Assembly: GCF_007362775.1 (NCBI RefSeq)
Contig: NZ_CP041692.1
Coordinates: 3,472,001-3,536,000, forward strand
Direction: 5' to 3'
DNA length: 64,000 bases
From: Microlunatus elymi
Lineage (GTDB): Bacteria; Actinomycetota; Actinomycetes; Propionibacteriales; Propionibacteriaceae
The translations under genes and the position numbers were made by a program. Below are positions 9,494-18,262 of this stretch, one piece after another. The notes below the pieces were generated by a model that ran no database searches, was not told where the DNA came from, and saw only the letters and a program-made list of their open reading frames with translations. The first letter of the stretch is position 1, and each line of letters opens with the position of its first letter.

Positions 9494-10645
9494 TCATCCG
9501 AAGACTGCTTCCTGTAATTGCCGGACCGCGGCATCGACTGCGCCGTGCCGGACCGCATGATCACGACCTGTGCCAGGCCTGACCTCAGGCCGATGAGCCA
9601 CCATCCGATGGAGGCGATCAGCCACCCGGTCCGCCAGCCGGTCTCCCCCGGCGACACCGATGTCGCCGGCCAAGATCACCAACTGCGGATCGAGCAAGGA
9701 CACTCCGATCACCACTGATCGGGCAATTCGGGTGGCAAGATCACCCAGAAATCCCTCAGGATCTCCGGGCGAGCTGCCGCGTACGGCCGACGCGGCGACC
9801 GCTCGGCGAACCGCCGTCGAGGCCCGGCTGGCGCCGATGCCGTGTCGTTGCGCCAGCGCGAGCACGCCCCGGGCGTCGATCAGGTCGGACAGCTGGTGGC
9901 CGTCGGGATCGATCGGAGCGCGGTCGATCTCGCCGGCCCCGCCGCGGGAACCGCGATGCAGCCGGCCGTCGATGATCACCGCCGCCGCCACCCCACGACT
10001 CATCCAGACCAGCACCGCGTCGCGATAGCCGCGGGCACAGCCGTGCAGCAATTCGTCCACGGCCACCAGATTGACGTCGTTCTCCACCGTCACGGTGATC
10101 CCCAGCGCCTCGGTCAGCCGGGCGGGCACGTCGAAGCCCAACCACCGCGGCATGTGGTCGGCGTAGCCGAGCCGGCCGGTCACCGGGTCGATGGAGCCGG
10201 AGATGCCGACGACCGCGTGCCCGAGGTCCGCTAGTCGCAGGCCGGCGGCGCGGCCGGCGTCCACCACCGCGCGGCGTAGCGCCGGCAGCGGATCCGGGCC
10301 GGTTCCCCGGCTGGCGATCCTGCGCTCGCCGATCACCGTGCCGGCCAGGTTGGCGACGGCGACGTCGAAACCGGTCGCGGTGATGTCGGCACCGACCGCG
10401 TGGCCGGCCTGCTCGTTGACGGTCCACAGGCGGGCGTTGGGGCCCGGGCCGGGACTGGTCCGGTGGCCGTCCTGGCGGACCAGCTCGGCTTCCTCCAGCC
10501 GCCGCAACAACTCGGCGGCGGCCGGCTTGGACAGCCCGATCTCCTGCTCCAGTTCGATTCTGGACATCGGCCCCCGCCGGACCAGGGCATGCAGCGCGGC
10601 ACGATCGTTCATCGCGCGGAGCGCGCGCGGACCGCCAACTCGCAC
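9494..10645 (-). CDS. ROK-family transcriptional regulator
   Basis: A protein of 383 aa using the GTG at 10645, which has a strong RBS (GGAGGG, seven-base spacer); a GTG at 10678 would add 11 residues with no RBS. The N-terminal winged HTH (about residues 12-70, ALHALVRRGPMSRIELEQEI then LSKPAAAELLRRLEEA) precedes an ASKHA sugar-kinase-like domain. That domain contains GADITATGFDVAVANLAG, VGISGSID and TVENDVNLVAVDE. The CxCGxxGC zinc motif of many ROK proteins is absent, so binding may be altered. It probably regulates the importer 52 bp downstream according to a sugar signal. Confidence 0.9.
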   Translation of the reverse strand: MRVGGPRALRAMNDRAALHALVRRGPMSRIELEQEIGLSKPAAAELLRRLEEAELVRQDGHRTSPGPGPNARLWTVNEQAGHAVGADITATGFDVAVANLAGTVIGERRIASRGTGPDPLPALRRAVVDAGRAAGLRLADLGHAVVGISGSIDPVTGRLGYADHMPRWLGFDVPARLTEALGITVTVENDVNLVAVDELLHGCARGYRDAVLVWMSRGVAAAVIIDGRLHRGSRGGAGEIDRAPIDPDGHQLSDLIDARGVLALAQRHGIGASRASTAVRRAVAASAVRGSSPGDPEGFLGDLATRIARSVVIGVSLLDPQLVILAGDIGVAGGDRLADRVADRLHRMVAHRPEVRPGTGRDHAVRHGAVDAAVRQLQEAVFG

Positions 10646-10702
10646 CGATCGTCCCTCCGTCGGGAGCACCCGGGGCACGGCAGCCCGCCGAACCAGGAAT
10701 GG

Positions 10703-10719
10703 TCTGGAAAGTTCCCAGA
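10703..10719. promoter_or_regulatory. Candidate operator upstream of the ROK regulator
   Basis: The 17-bp sequence TCTGGAAAGTTCCCAGA is an imperfect inverted repeat (7 of 8 arm pairs). It lies 58 bp upstream of the ROK gene, in the spacer to the divergent GyrI-like gene. The AT-containing core stands out from its GC-rich surroundings. Assignment to the ROK protein is inference from position only. Confidence 0.4.
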
Positions 10720-10818
10720 TGAACAGAGCTTGGACCAGACGCCGCCCGGCGTCAAGGCCGGTAACCGGATCGTCACCGGAGGATCTCAGATCAGTCGCAG
10801 CTGCTAGGTTCGGCGCTC

Positions 10819-11292
10819 ATGGTTGACTATCGGGTTGAGGTCGTATCCGCCGCTCCGTCCCCCTGTGCCGTGGTGCGCGAGCGGACCACCTGGAGCGCGT
10901 TCGACTGGAAGTCGATGCTCGACCAGGTCTGGGCCTATCTGCGGTCCCGGCCCGAGATCAGTCCGGGCCACAACGTGATGATCTATCACCTCCTGCCGGA
11001 GTCGGACGAGGACGACGTCGAGGTCGAGGTCGGCGTCGAGATCGCGGCCGGCGTCGAGGTGCCCGCGGCGGTCGAACCGGAGGGTCGCCTCGTCGGGTCC
11101 GAACTGCCGGCCGGGCGGGCGGCTACCGTACTGCACCTCGGTGGCCCGGCGAGTCTGGACGACGCCTATCAAGCGCTGACCCAGTGGTGCACCGAACACG
11201 GCGAGATCCGGTCGGATACCCACTGGGAGGTCTACGGCGATCCCGACGCCGCCGGCAACTACCCGATCCGGCTGTGCTGGCTGCTGCGCTGA
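10819..11292 (+). CDS. GyrI-like small-molecule-binding domain protein
   Basis: A protein of 157 aa, ATG at 10819, with no HTH. It resembles the stand-alone effector-binding domain shared by GyrI/SbmC and AraC/MerR regulators. The cues are GHNVMIYHL, EVEVGVEIAAGVEVP, the LPAGRAATVLHLGG strand, ALTQWCTEHG, and a terminal WEVYGDP before the last strand. Such proteins bind or hydrolyse small amphipathic compounds. Nothing in the surroundings indicates its ligand. Confidence 0.8.
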   Translation: MVDYRVEVVSAAPSPCAVVRERTTWSAFDWKSMLDQVWAYLRSRPEISPGHNVMIYHLLPESDEDDVEVEVGVEIAAGVEVPAAVEPEGRLVGSELPAGRAATVLHLGGPASLDDAYQALTQWCTEHGEIRSDTHWEVYGDPDAAGNYPIRLCWLLR

Positions 11293-11557
11293 TCAACTTC
11301 TGCCACCCCGGACCTCGCTGACCGTTCGGAGCCGTACCCGCCCTGTCCCGTGGTGCGCGTTCAGGTTCCAACCGGAGTCGGATTCGGTCGGGGCCGTCGG
11401 CACCGGCTTTGTACGTTTCCCAACCGGTGACGAGTTCGACCAGAGTCCCGGCCCATACCCGCGTTCGTTTCCCAACCAAACACGAGTTCGGTCGGCCGAT
11501 CCGCCCGCCCGGATAGCCCGCCATGTCGACTCCTCCGCTGACAATTCGGGGCCGCTG
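11293..11557. other. Intergenic region with degenerate direct repeats
   Basis: No credible gene. Two clear copies of a 28-bp element (11414-11441 and 11466-11493, consensus CGTTTCCCAACC-N5-CGAGTTCG) lie 52 bp apart. A third, weaker copy is near 11366-11393. The stretch separates the convergent GyrI-like and AEC genes. Confidence 0.6.
11414..11493. repeat. Direct repeat pair, 28 bp
   Basis: Unit one is at 11414-11441 and unit two at 11466-11493. Both begin CGTTTCCCAACC and contain ACGAGTTCG; they differ mainly in the five central bases and at the 3' end. Function unknown. Confidence 0.6.
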
Positions 11558-12493
11558 TCACGGGGACAGGAGGGCGGCGATGCCCACCAGCACCGGCAGC
11601 GACAGCACGGTGGTGACGAAGATCGAATCCCGCGCCAGGATCACGCCGCGGTCGTAACGAACCGCATGGGTGAAGACGTTCTGGGCGGTCGGCAGCGCGG
11701 CGACCACGGTGACCGCGAGCACCGCCTCGGCCGGCAGACCCAGCACGAACTCGGCCATCAGGTAGCCGACCAGCGGCTGGACGATCAGCTTGAGCAGCAC
11801 GATGTAGCCGATCTGGACCTTCGGCTCCCCACGTCCGGGCAACGGGCCGAGCCGCAGCGAGATCCCGTACGCGATCAGCATCGCCGGCACCGCCATGTCG
11901 CCGATCATGTGCAGCGGGTCGTTGACCCAGCGCGGCAACTGGACTGAGAAGATCGACAGCAGCAGCCCGACCAGTGACCCGATCATCAGCGGGTTGCGGA
12001 ACGGCTGGCTGATCAGCCGGAGCCAGCGAGCGCGGCCGGTGGCCTGAGCGTTGGTGGTCAGGTCGAGGATCGCCAGCCCCAGCGGTTGCAGCAAGATCAT
12101 CTGCGTCAGCAACATCGGCACGATCCAGGAGGCGCTGCCCAACACGTACGCGGCCATCGGCAGACCGAGATTGCCGGCGTTGACGTACGCGGAGCAGAAG
12201 GTGCCGATCACGGTGTCGGGGGCGCTGCGTCGGAAGATCAGCCGGGCGGCCAGTACGTACAGGGTCGCACTGACCGCAACGCAGCTGATCGAGGCGATCA
12301 GGTTGGTGGAGAAGATCTGCCGGACGTCGGTCTCGGACAGCACCGTGACCATCAGCGCCGGGCTGGCCACGAAGAACGCCAGCCGGGCCAGCACGGTCTG
12401 GGCGTTGGCGCCGGCGATCTTCAGATGGGCGATCAGGAAGCCGACCCCGATCACGATCACGATCGTGAGGAAGCCCTGCAGGACTCCGCCCAC
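11558..12493 (-). CDS. AEC-family (auxin efflux carrier-like) transporter
   Basis: A protein of 311 aa from a GTG at 12493 with GGGGAG upstream. It has about ten hydrophobic segments in two halves, the usual AEC layout. The conserved CSAYVNAGNLGLPMAAYVLG of the first half and ALPTAQNVFTHAVRYDRGV of the second are the family substrate-site crossover motifs. Bacterial members export or import small carboxylates such as malate or malonate. No coupled metabolic gene is adjacent, so the substrate is open. Confidence 0.9.
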   Translation of the reverse strand: MGGVLQGFLTIVIVIGVGFLIAHLKIAGANAQTVLARLAFFVASPALMVTVLSETDVRQIFSTNLIASISCVAVSATLYVLAARLIFRRSAPDTVIGTFCSAYVNAGNLGLPMAAYVLGSASWIVPMLLTQMILLQPLGLAILDLTTNAQATGRARWLRLISQPFRNPLMIGSLVGLLLSIFSVQLPRWVNDPLHMIGDMAVPAMLIAYGISLRLGPLPGRGEPKVQIGYIVLLKLIVQPLVGYLMAEFVLGLPAEAVLAVTVVAALPTAQNVFTHAVRYDRGVILARDSIFVTTVLSLPVLVGIAALLSP

Positions 12494-12645
12494 GCGTCTC
12501 TCCCCTTCGCCCGACCGACGGCCGAGTCAATCCTGACCCATGGTCGGCCCCGCACCGCAATCGGTTGCCAAGTTTGCCAGAACCGGCCGGTTCGGTCGGT
12601 GGCGGGTGCGCGCGGGACCTCGACCTGCCACGGAGATCCGCGACC

Positions 12646-12996
12646 TCAGAAGGACGGGCGCGGGAGTTCGTTGGCGCTGACACCGACGATGATCGCGATC
12701 ACGGCGATCAGGGCGGCGCCGATCCAGAACCACCGCGGAGGCACCGAGACCAGGTTCCAGACCAGCCAGACGATCTCGGTCAGGGCGAAGATGACCACCG
12801 TGATCGTGGCCGCGATCGCCGGCCCGAAGGTCGTAGTATGCCGGGTCGCCATCCCACCCGACCCGTTCACCGGTGGCAGGTAATAGGTCAGCTGGATGCC
12901 CGAGGCCGCGATCAATGCGCCCAACAGGCAGATCAAGATCAACACCACCGAGCCGGCAATCCGCAACGGCAGGTGTGGTCGGGCGCTGCTGGTCAC
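12646..12996 (-). CDS. Small membrane protein of unknown function
   Basis: A protein of 116 aa with three hydrophobic segments (roughly residues 11-34, 58-80 and 89-107). It starts MTSSARPHLPLRIAGSVVLI and ends with the short tail NELPRPSF. I do not recognise a family. It stands alone between the AEC transporter and a small divergent gene. Confidence 0.65.
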   Translation of the reverse strand: MTSSARPHLPLRIAGSVVLILICLLGALIAASGIQLTYYLPPVNGSGGMATRHTTTFGPAIAATITVVIFALTEIVWLVWNLVSVPPRWFWIGAALIAVIAIIVGVSANELPRPSF

Positions 12997-13147
12997 CGGC
13001 CTCCTTCGCTGGGCGCCGAGTGGCGCCGGCCAAGGCTACCGAGACCCGGGGTCATCGCGGCAAACCGACTGGCTGCTGTGCACCCTGGCTGCCGGAGGGC
13101 GCGCGATCGCGTACAGTGCTGTCTCTCCCCCGTGCATAGAGGCACCG

Positions 13148-13336
13148 ATGATTTTTCTCTGTATCGCGATCGCCTGGATCGTGCTGCTGGCTCTTTTCGT
13201 GATCGTGTGGGCCCGCTTCGCGGCGCGCCGGCGTGCTCTTGCCGACGCCCTGGAACGGGACCGGCTTCGCTCCCGGCCGCCACACCTGGTCGAGAACGAC
13301 ACCGACGGCCGGCGGAACTCCGGCGGCGCTGCCTGA
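13148..13336 (+). CDS. Predicted single-pass small membrane protein
   Basis: A protein of 62 aa: an N-terminal hydrophobic helix (MIFLCIAIAWIVLLALFVIV) followed by an Arg-rich cytoplasmic segment and a polar tail. GAGG lies a few bases before the ATG. No recognised domain. It ends 16 bp before the convergent nrdJ stop. The transmembrane-plus-basic pattern supports it as real, but there is no homology evidence. Confidence 0.5.
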   Translation: MIFLCIAIAWIVLLALFVIVWARFAARRRALADALERDRLRSRPPHLVENDTDGRRNSGGAA

Positions 13337-13352
13337 CCGCACAGCGGGCGGT

Positions 13353-16271
13353 TCAGCTGCAGCCGCTGGTCGAGCCGCAGCCCTCACAGACGTAGCAGCT
13401 GCCGCTCGGGCGCATCTTCGTCCCGCAGGTGAAGCACAACGGGGCGTCGACGCTCAACCCGGAGATCGACTCCATCAGCTCAGCGGTGGTGTGCGCCGCC
13501 TTCGGCGCGACGCTCGGCGCCACCGGCTCGGCTTCGGTCACCTTGGTCTGCGCCGCCACCGGTTCCGCCTTCGCCCCTGCGCTCAGTGACTCGGCCTTCA
13601 GCGACTCGGCCTCACTGGCCTCGTCGTCCTCCGGCTCGGGCGGCAGGTAGGACCCGGTCTCCACCTGACGGGCCCGCTCGGTCGCGGTGTAGATGCCCAG
13701 CTCCGAGCGCTGCTCGAAGGTCAGGTAGTCCAGCGCCAGCCGACGGAAGATGTAGTCCATGATCGACTGCGCCATCCGGACGTCCGGGTCGTCGGTCAGA
13801 CCGGCCGGCTCGAACTTCAGGTTGGTGAACTTCTCCACGAACGTCTGCAGCGGCACACCGTACTGCAGCCCGATCGAGACCGCGATCGAGAACGCGTCCA
13901 TCACGCCGGCCAGGGTCGAACCCTGCTTGCCCAGTTTGAGGAAGACCTCGCCCAGACCGTCGTCCGGGTAGGAACCGGAGGTCATGTAGCCCTCGGCGCC
14001 GCCGACCGAGAAGGACGTCGTCCGACTCGGCCGCGACTTCGGCAGCCGCTTGCGGGTCGGCCGGTACTCGACCTTGACCGCCTCGGTCTTCTGCTCCGGC
14101 TCGACCAAGGTGTCCTTGGACTTGGCCTTGCCGTCGCTGAGCGGCTGACCGACCTTGCAGTTGTCGCGGTAGACGGCCAGCGCCTTCAGCCCGAGCTTCC
14201 AACCCTCGCGGTAGACCTCGGCGATGTCCTCCACGGTCGCCGCCTCCGGCAGGTTGACCGTCTTGGAGATCGCACCGGACAGGAATGGCTGGGTGGCCGC
14301 CATCATCCGGACGTGGCCCATCGGTTTGATGGAACGCTGACCCATCGCGCAGTCGAAGACCTCGTAGTGCTCCGGTTTCAGTCCGGGAGCGTCGATCACA
14401 TGACCGTTCTCGGCGATGTACTCGACGATCGCCTCGCTGGTCTCACCGGTGTAGCCGAGCATCTTCAGGGCCCGCGGGATGGTCTGGTTGACGATCTGCA
14501 TCGAACCGCCGCCGACCAGCTTCTTGAACTTGACCAGCGAGAAGTCCGGCTCGATGCCGGTGGTGTCGCAGTCCATCATGAAGCCGATGGTGCCGGTCGG
14601 AGCCAGCAGTGAGGCCTGCGCGTTGCGGAAGCCGTTCTGCTGGCCGAGCTTGATCACCTGTGCCCATTCCTTGCCGGCCAGTTTGTGGATGTCGCCGTCG
14701 AAGGAGGACAGCGTCCGCAGCTCGTCGTTCGCCGCCTGATGCTTGCGCATCACCCGTTGGTGCGCGTCCGCGTTGCGGGCGTAGCCGGCGTACGGACCGA
14801 CCACCGCGGCCAACTCCGCCGATCGACGGTAGGCGACGCCGGTCATCAGCGAGGTGATGGCGGCGGCGACCGCGCGGCCGCCCTCGGAGTCGTACCCGTG
14901 GCCGGTGGCCATCAGCAGCGCGCCCAGGTTGGCGTAGCCGATGCCGAGCTGCCGATAGTCCTTGGTGGTCTTGGTGATGGCCTCGGTCGGGAAGTCGGCG
15001 AAGCTGATCGAGATGTCCATCGCGGTGATGATCAGCTCGACCGCCTTGCTGAACAGCCCGGCGTCGAACGTGTCGTCGTCCCGCAGGAACTTGAGCAGGT
15101 TCAGGCTGGCCAGGTTGCAGGAGCTGTTGTCCAGGCTCATGTACTCCGAGCACGGGTTGGACGCGGTGATCCGGCCGGTCTCGGGGTTGGTGTGCCAGTC
15201 GTTGATGGTGTCGTCGTACTGCAGGCCGGGATCGGCGCACTCCCAGGCGGCCTGGGCGATCTTGGCGAACAGCTCGCGGGCGTCGACGGTCTCGATCACC
15301 TCGCCGGTGTGCCGGGCGCGCAGCCCGAACTCGGCGCCGTCCTCGACCGCCCGCATGAACTCATCGGTGACCCGGACCGAGTTGTTCGCGTTCTGGTACT
15401 GGACGGAGGCGATGTCCTTGCCGCCGAGATCCATGTCGAAGCCGGCGTCCCGCAGCGCGCGGATCTTGTCCTCCTCGCGCGCCTTGGTCTCGACGAACTC
15501 CTCGATGTCGGGGTGATCGACGTCGAGGACCACCATCTTGGCTGCTCGCCGGGTGGCGCCGCCGGACTTGATGGTGCCGGCCGACGCGTCCGCACCGCGC
15601 ATGAACGACACCGGACCCGAGGCGGTGCCGCCGGAGCTCAGCAGCTCCTTGGAGGAACGGATCCTCGACAGGTTCAGACCGGCACCCGAGCCGCCCTTGA
15701 AGATGAACCCCTCTTCCTTGTACCAGTTCAGGATCGAGTCCATCGAGTCGTCGACACTGAGGATGAAACAGGCGCTGACCTGTTGCGGGGCGTTAGTGCC
15801 GACGTTGAACCAGACCGGCGAGTTGAAGCTGAAGAACTGGTGCAGCAGCATCCAGGTCAGCTCGTGCTCGAAGATGTCGGCGTCGGCGGTGGTGGCGAAA
15901 TAGCCGCTCTCCTCGCCGGACTTGCGGTAGGTCCGCACCACCCGGTTGATCAGCTGCTTCAGGCTGTGCTCGCGGGCATCGGTGCCGACCGCGCCGCGGA
16001 AGTACTTGGTGGTGACGATGGTGGAGGCGTTCACGCTCCAGAAGTCGGGGAACTCCGCGCCCTTCTGCTCGAAGACGGTCTCGCCGGTCTTCCAGTTGGT
16101 CTGGACGACGTCTCGCGGTTCCCAGCTGACCTCGTCGTACGGATGGACGCCCTCGGTGGTGAAGACGCGCTCGATCCGCAGACCGCGCTGCTGCGCACTG
16201 CCGGCCAGCTTCTTGCCGGTCTGTTCCTTACCGGCTTGGGACTTCTGGTCCGATCGGGTCGTTTCGGACAT
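13353..16271 (-). CDS. nrdJ: Vitamin B12-dependent (class II) ribonucleotide reductase
   Basis: A protein of 972 aa from the ATG at 16271. It reduces ribonucleoside diphosphates to deoxy forms using adenosylcobalamin, independently of oxygen. Recognisable parts are the FNSPVWFNVG and QVSACFILSVDDSMDSI region with the first active-site Cys, the catalytic loop NPCSEYMSLDNSSCNLASLN, LAPTGTIGFMMDCDTTGIEP in the barrel, and PDDGLGEVFLKLGKQGSTLAG near the end. The C-terminus carries a Cys-rich zinc-ribbon-like tail (CFTCGTKM ... CYVCEGCG) that delivers reducing equivalents. It is downstream of nrdR in a probable operon. Confidence 0.97.
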   Translation of the reverse strand: MSETTRSDQKSQAGKEQTGKKLAGSAQQRGLRIERVFTTEGVHPYDEVSWEPRDVVQTNWKTGETVFEQKGAEFPDFWSVNASTIVTTKYFRGAVGTDAREHSLKQLINRVVRTYRKSGEESGYFATTADADIFEHELTWMLLHQFFSFNSPVWFNVGTNAPQQVSACFILSVDDSMDSILNWYKEEGFIFKGGSGAGLNLSRIRSSKELLSSGGTASGPVSFMRGADASAGTIKSGGATRRAAKMVVLDVDHPDIEEFVETKAREEDKIRALRDAGFDMDLGGKDIASVQYQNANNSVRVTDEFMRAVEDGAEFGLRARHTGEVIETVDARELFAKIAQAAWECADPGLQYDDTINDWHTNPETGRITASNPCSEYMSLDNSSCNLASLNLLKFLRDDDTFDAGLFSKAVELIITAMDISISFADFPTEAITKTTKDYRQLGIGYANLGALLMATGHGYDSEGGRAVAAAITSLMTGVAYRRSAELAAVVGPYAGYARNADAHQRVMRKHQAANDELRTLSSFDGDIHKLAGKEWAQVIKLGQQNGFRNAQASLLAPTGTIGFMMDCDTTGIEPDFSLVKFKKLVGGGSMQIVNQTIPRALKMLGYTGETSEAIVEYIAENGHVIDAPGLKPEHYEVFDCAMGQRSIKPMGHVRMMAATQPFLSGAISKTVNLPEAATVEDIAEVYREGWKLGLKALAVYRDNCKVGQPLSDGKAKSKDTLVEPEQKTEAVKVEYRPTRKRLPKSRPSRTTSFSVGGAEGYMTSGSYPDDGLGEVFLKLGKQGSTLAGVMDAFSIAVSIGLQYGVPLQTFVEKFTNLKFEPAGLTDDPDVRMAQSIMDYIFRRLALDYLTFEQRSELGIYTATERARQVETGSYLPPEPEDDEASEAESLKAESLSAGAKAEPVAAQTKVTEAEPVAPSVAPKAAHTTAELMESISGLSVDAPLCFTCGTKMRPSGSCYVCEGCGSTSGCS

Positions 16272-16414
16272 TGGTGGCTGCCTCTCTCCCTGTCCGCCCA
16301 TCTCTGGACGCCTAGGTCTCGTCGGACTGCTGAATCTCGGGTCTTGCTGATGTCTGATGTTGGCCGGGACGGACCCATGCACCCTTCCCCAGGTGCCTGA
16401 GCCCGTCCCGGGGC

Positions 16415-17017
16415 TCAGGTCGGTCCCTTTCGGGTCCGGGGTGCCGCGGGTCTGCTGACCGCGGCCGTCTTGCCGGCGTTGGGCCGGCTGCGCGCCGACT
16501 TGGTCGAGCGGGACGCCGGGCGAACCGGGCCGGACGCCAACTCGGGGATCAGCGGTTCGATACCCAGCGGTTCCTGTTCCACCCGGAGCATGGCGATCTC
16601 GGCCTCGAAGTCGTCGACCGAACCGAACTGCCGGTAGACACTGGCGAATCGCAGGTAGGCGACCTGGTCGAGTTTGCGCAGCGGTCCGAGGATGGCTACG
16701 CCTACCTCGTCGGCCGGCACTTCGGGCTTGCCCGAGCCGCGGAGCGCGTCCTCGACCTCCTGGCCGAGCTTGGCGAGTTCGTCCTCGTTCACCGGCCGGC
16801 CCTTGCAGGCCTTCCGGACACCGCCGACGACCTTGTCGCGGTTGAACGGTTCGACCACACCCGAGCGCTTGATCACGGCCAGTTGCATCTGCTCGATCGT
16901 GGTGAACCGGCTCTCGCACTCGGGGCACTGACGACGGCGGCGAATGCTGCTGCCGTCCTCGGCGACCCTCGAATCCAGCACCCGGGTATCGGTGTGCCGG
17001 CAGTACGGGCAGTGCAC
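16415..17017 (-). CDS. nrdR: Transcriptional repressor NrdR
   Basis: A protein of 200 aa using the GTG at 17017 (VHCPYCRH), preceded by AAGG. An N-terminal zinc ribbon (CPYC near 3-6 and CPEC near 31-34) is followed by an ATP-cone domain ([20 protein letters not shown]) that senses ATP/dATP. Typical NrdR is about 150-160 aa; this one has a basic Ser/Arg/Pro-rich C-terminal extension of some 40 residues. It should repress nrdJ and itself when dATP is high. Confidence 0.96.
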   Translation of the reverse strand: MHCPYCRHTDTRVLDSRVAEDGSSIRRRRQCPECESRFTTIEQMQLAVIKRSGVVEPFNRDKVVGGVRKACKGRPVNEDELAKLGQEVEDALRGSGKPEVPADEVGVAILGPLRKLDQVAYLRFASVYRQFGSVDDFEAEIAMLRVEQEPLGIEPLIPELASGPVRPASRSTKSARSRPNAGKTAAVSRPAAPRTRKGPT

Positions 17018-17311
17018 GACGAGCCTTCTCTCCACGTTCGAGCTGGAATCAAGCTGTTGGATCTGAAACAAACCCGGTGCCCGACTGGGGACAACTCTGG
17101 GGATGACTTGTGGGTGGCGATGTGGACGGCGTGTGGATAGCGACCACTAACTGTGGAGGAAACACACCCGTGTAACTACTAGATATGGATCTTAGGCCGC
17201 TCCAGCGGAGACGTCAACCGTCCTGTGCCGGACTTCGCGAGTCGGTCAGCGGAGCCGGTCGCCCGGGCGGCCCGTTGGCCTGCAGGGCACCAACGGCGCG
17301 ACGCGAACCGG
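17018..17311. promoter_or_regulatory. nrdR-nrdJ control region with TGTGGA cluster
   Basis: About 290 bp without a gene. It holds several DnaA-box-like or TGTGGA words on the plus strand (starting near 17109, 17121, 17132 and 17152). A rare AT-richer stretch (17164-17186, containing ACTACTAGATATGG) could hold promoter elements or an NrdR box. I cannot confirm the box against a matrix. Confidence 0.4.
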
Positions 17312-17794
17312 TCAGAGGAGATTGCGAAGAACCGCGTAGAGCACCGCGGCAGCCGCGGCGACGCAGATCCAGGACCAGCCCGGAACGCGGTGGATCGGAT
17401 CCGCGAGCCGGCGCGGTAGCCGCAACGTCGGTCCGCCCACAGCAGCCACCGTCCACGCCACTGCGGACAGTGCCAGCACGACGAGTGCGATGAACACGCC
17501 GGGGTTGTAGCCGAATGCGGCAGGAAGGTCGCCACGCAACAACTCGGCGCCCATCCTGGTGGCGCCACACAACGGGCATTGCCAGCCGGTGACAGCGCGG
17601 AACGGGCACGGAATGCCGAGCCCCGTGGTCCGGTAGACGAGGCTGAGGGCCAGCCCGCCGGCCAGGAAGGCGCCGACACCGACCGGGCCCCGAGCCCGGC
17701 GGGCCGTCGGATGCGGGACCGAGCCGGCACCGTACGTCGTTGGGTCGGAGGCCGCCTTCGAATGCTTGGGACCGGCAGCTGACACGAGACCCAT
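17312..17794 (-). CDS. DUF2752 membrane protein
   Basis: A protein of 160 aa from the ATG at 17794. The family hallmark GIPCPFRAVTGWQCPLCGAT is present, with three Cys residues, between the first two of about three membrane segments. The function of DUF2752 is not known. It sits between the lexA divergent gene and nrdR, an accessory place in the conserved lexA-nrdR neighbourhood. Confidence 0.85.
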   Translation of the reverse strand: MGLVSAAGPKHSKAASDPTTYGAGSVPHPTARRARGPVGVGAFLAGGLALSLVYRTTGLGIPCPFRAVTGWQCPLCGATRMGAELLRGDLPAAFGYNPGVFIALVVLALSAVAWTVAAVGGPTLRLPRRLADPIHRVPGWSWICVAAAAAVLYAVLRNLL

Positions 17795-17833
17795 TCTTCA
17801 CCCCGGCGATGCGCATGGCACCCGCCGGCCGCG

Positions 17834-18214
17834 TCAGCGGTTACCGAGGGCGGACTGGGAGGGAATGTAGTTGTCCGACGTCACCGTGATCGCCGTCGCG
17901 GTGATCACGGTGATCGCGGCAGCCACCAGCACGGCCCCGGTGATCAGGACGACCGCGATCCCCCGACTCGTCAGCCGCCAGCCGGCCGACCCGGCGGCGA
18001 CAGCCGTACGACGCACAGGCGCCGTGCTGCAGCCACGAACCTCAGCGGATCCGGCCGGCGACCGGCGCAGCGACGGAGCGTCGAGGCCGGTCACCGACCG
18101 GGTCGCCGGACGGCCGGCTCGACCGCTGCCACGGCTGGGCCGCGGCCGCCGAGCCCTGGTCGGCCGGTCGACCGAGCTCCGCACCGCTGAGGTTTCGATC
18201 GTTGTCGCACTCAT
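17834..18214 (-). CDS. Small SOS-boxed membrane protein divergent from lexA
   Basis: A protein of 126 aa from the ATG at 18214. The N-terminal 75-80 residues are Ser/Arg/Pro-rich and low complexity. One transmembrane helix follows (GIAVVLITGAVLVAAAITVI), then a short external tail ending SDNYIPSQSALGNR. Two LexA boxes lie 16-48 bp upstream. In other actinobacteria this slot holds SOS-induced cell-division inhibitors such as mycobacterial ChiZ or corynebacterial DivS, often with LysM. Here no LysM domain is present. A division-inhibitor role is inference from position and regulation. Confidence 0.75.
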   Translation of the reverse strand: MSATTIETSAVRSSVDRPTRARRPRPSRGSGRAGRPATRSVTGLDAPSLRRSPAGSAEVRGCSTAPVRRTAVAAGSAGWRLTSRGIAVVLITGAVLVAAAITVITATAITVTSDNYIPSQSALGNR

Positions 18215-18230
18215 CTTGCATCCCCTGACC

Positions 18231-18246
18231 TCGAACGCATGTTCGA
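18231..18246. promoter_or_regulatory. LexA box (perfect)
   Basis: TCGAACGCATGTTCGA matches the actinobacterial SOS consensus TCGAAC-N4-GTTCGA at all twelve fixed positions. It lies 16 bp upstream of the small membrane protein start. Confidence 0.93.
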
Positions 18247-18262
18247 TAGAACGTCTGTTTGA
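18247..18262. promoter_or_regulatory. Second LexA box abutting the first
   Basis: TAGAACGTCTGTTTGA directly follows the perfect box with no spacer. It matches 10 of 12 consensus positions. Tandem sites would allow cooperative LexA binding. Confidence 0.65.

Noticed and set aside
11366-11493. Possible CRISPR array
   Set aside because: Only two good units and one weak unit, imperfect repeats, and no cas genes anywhere in the window.
14685-16400. 571-codon open frame opposite nrdJ
   Set aside because: It mirrors a strong class II ribonucleotide reductase gene, is Gly/Val/Asp-rich without domains, and has no RBS. It is a GC-frame shadow.
16272-16414. Cobalamin riboswitch in front of nrdJ
   Set aside because: Looked for because class II RNR genes may have one upstream. 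The 143-bp nrdR-nrdJ spacer is too short and I see no B12-box-like core.
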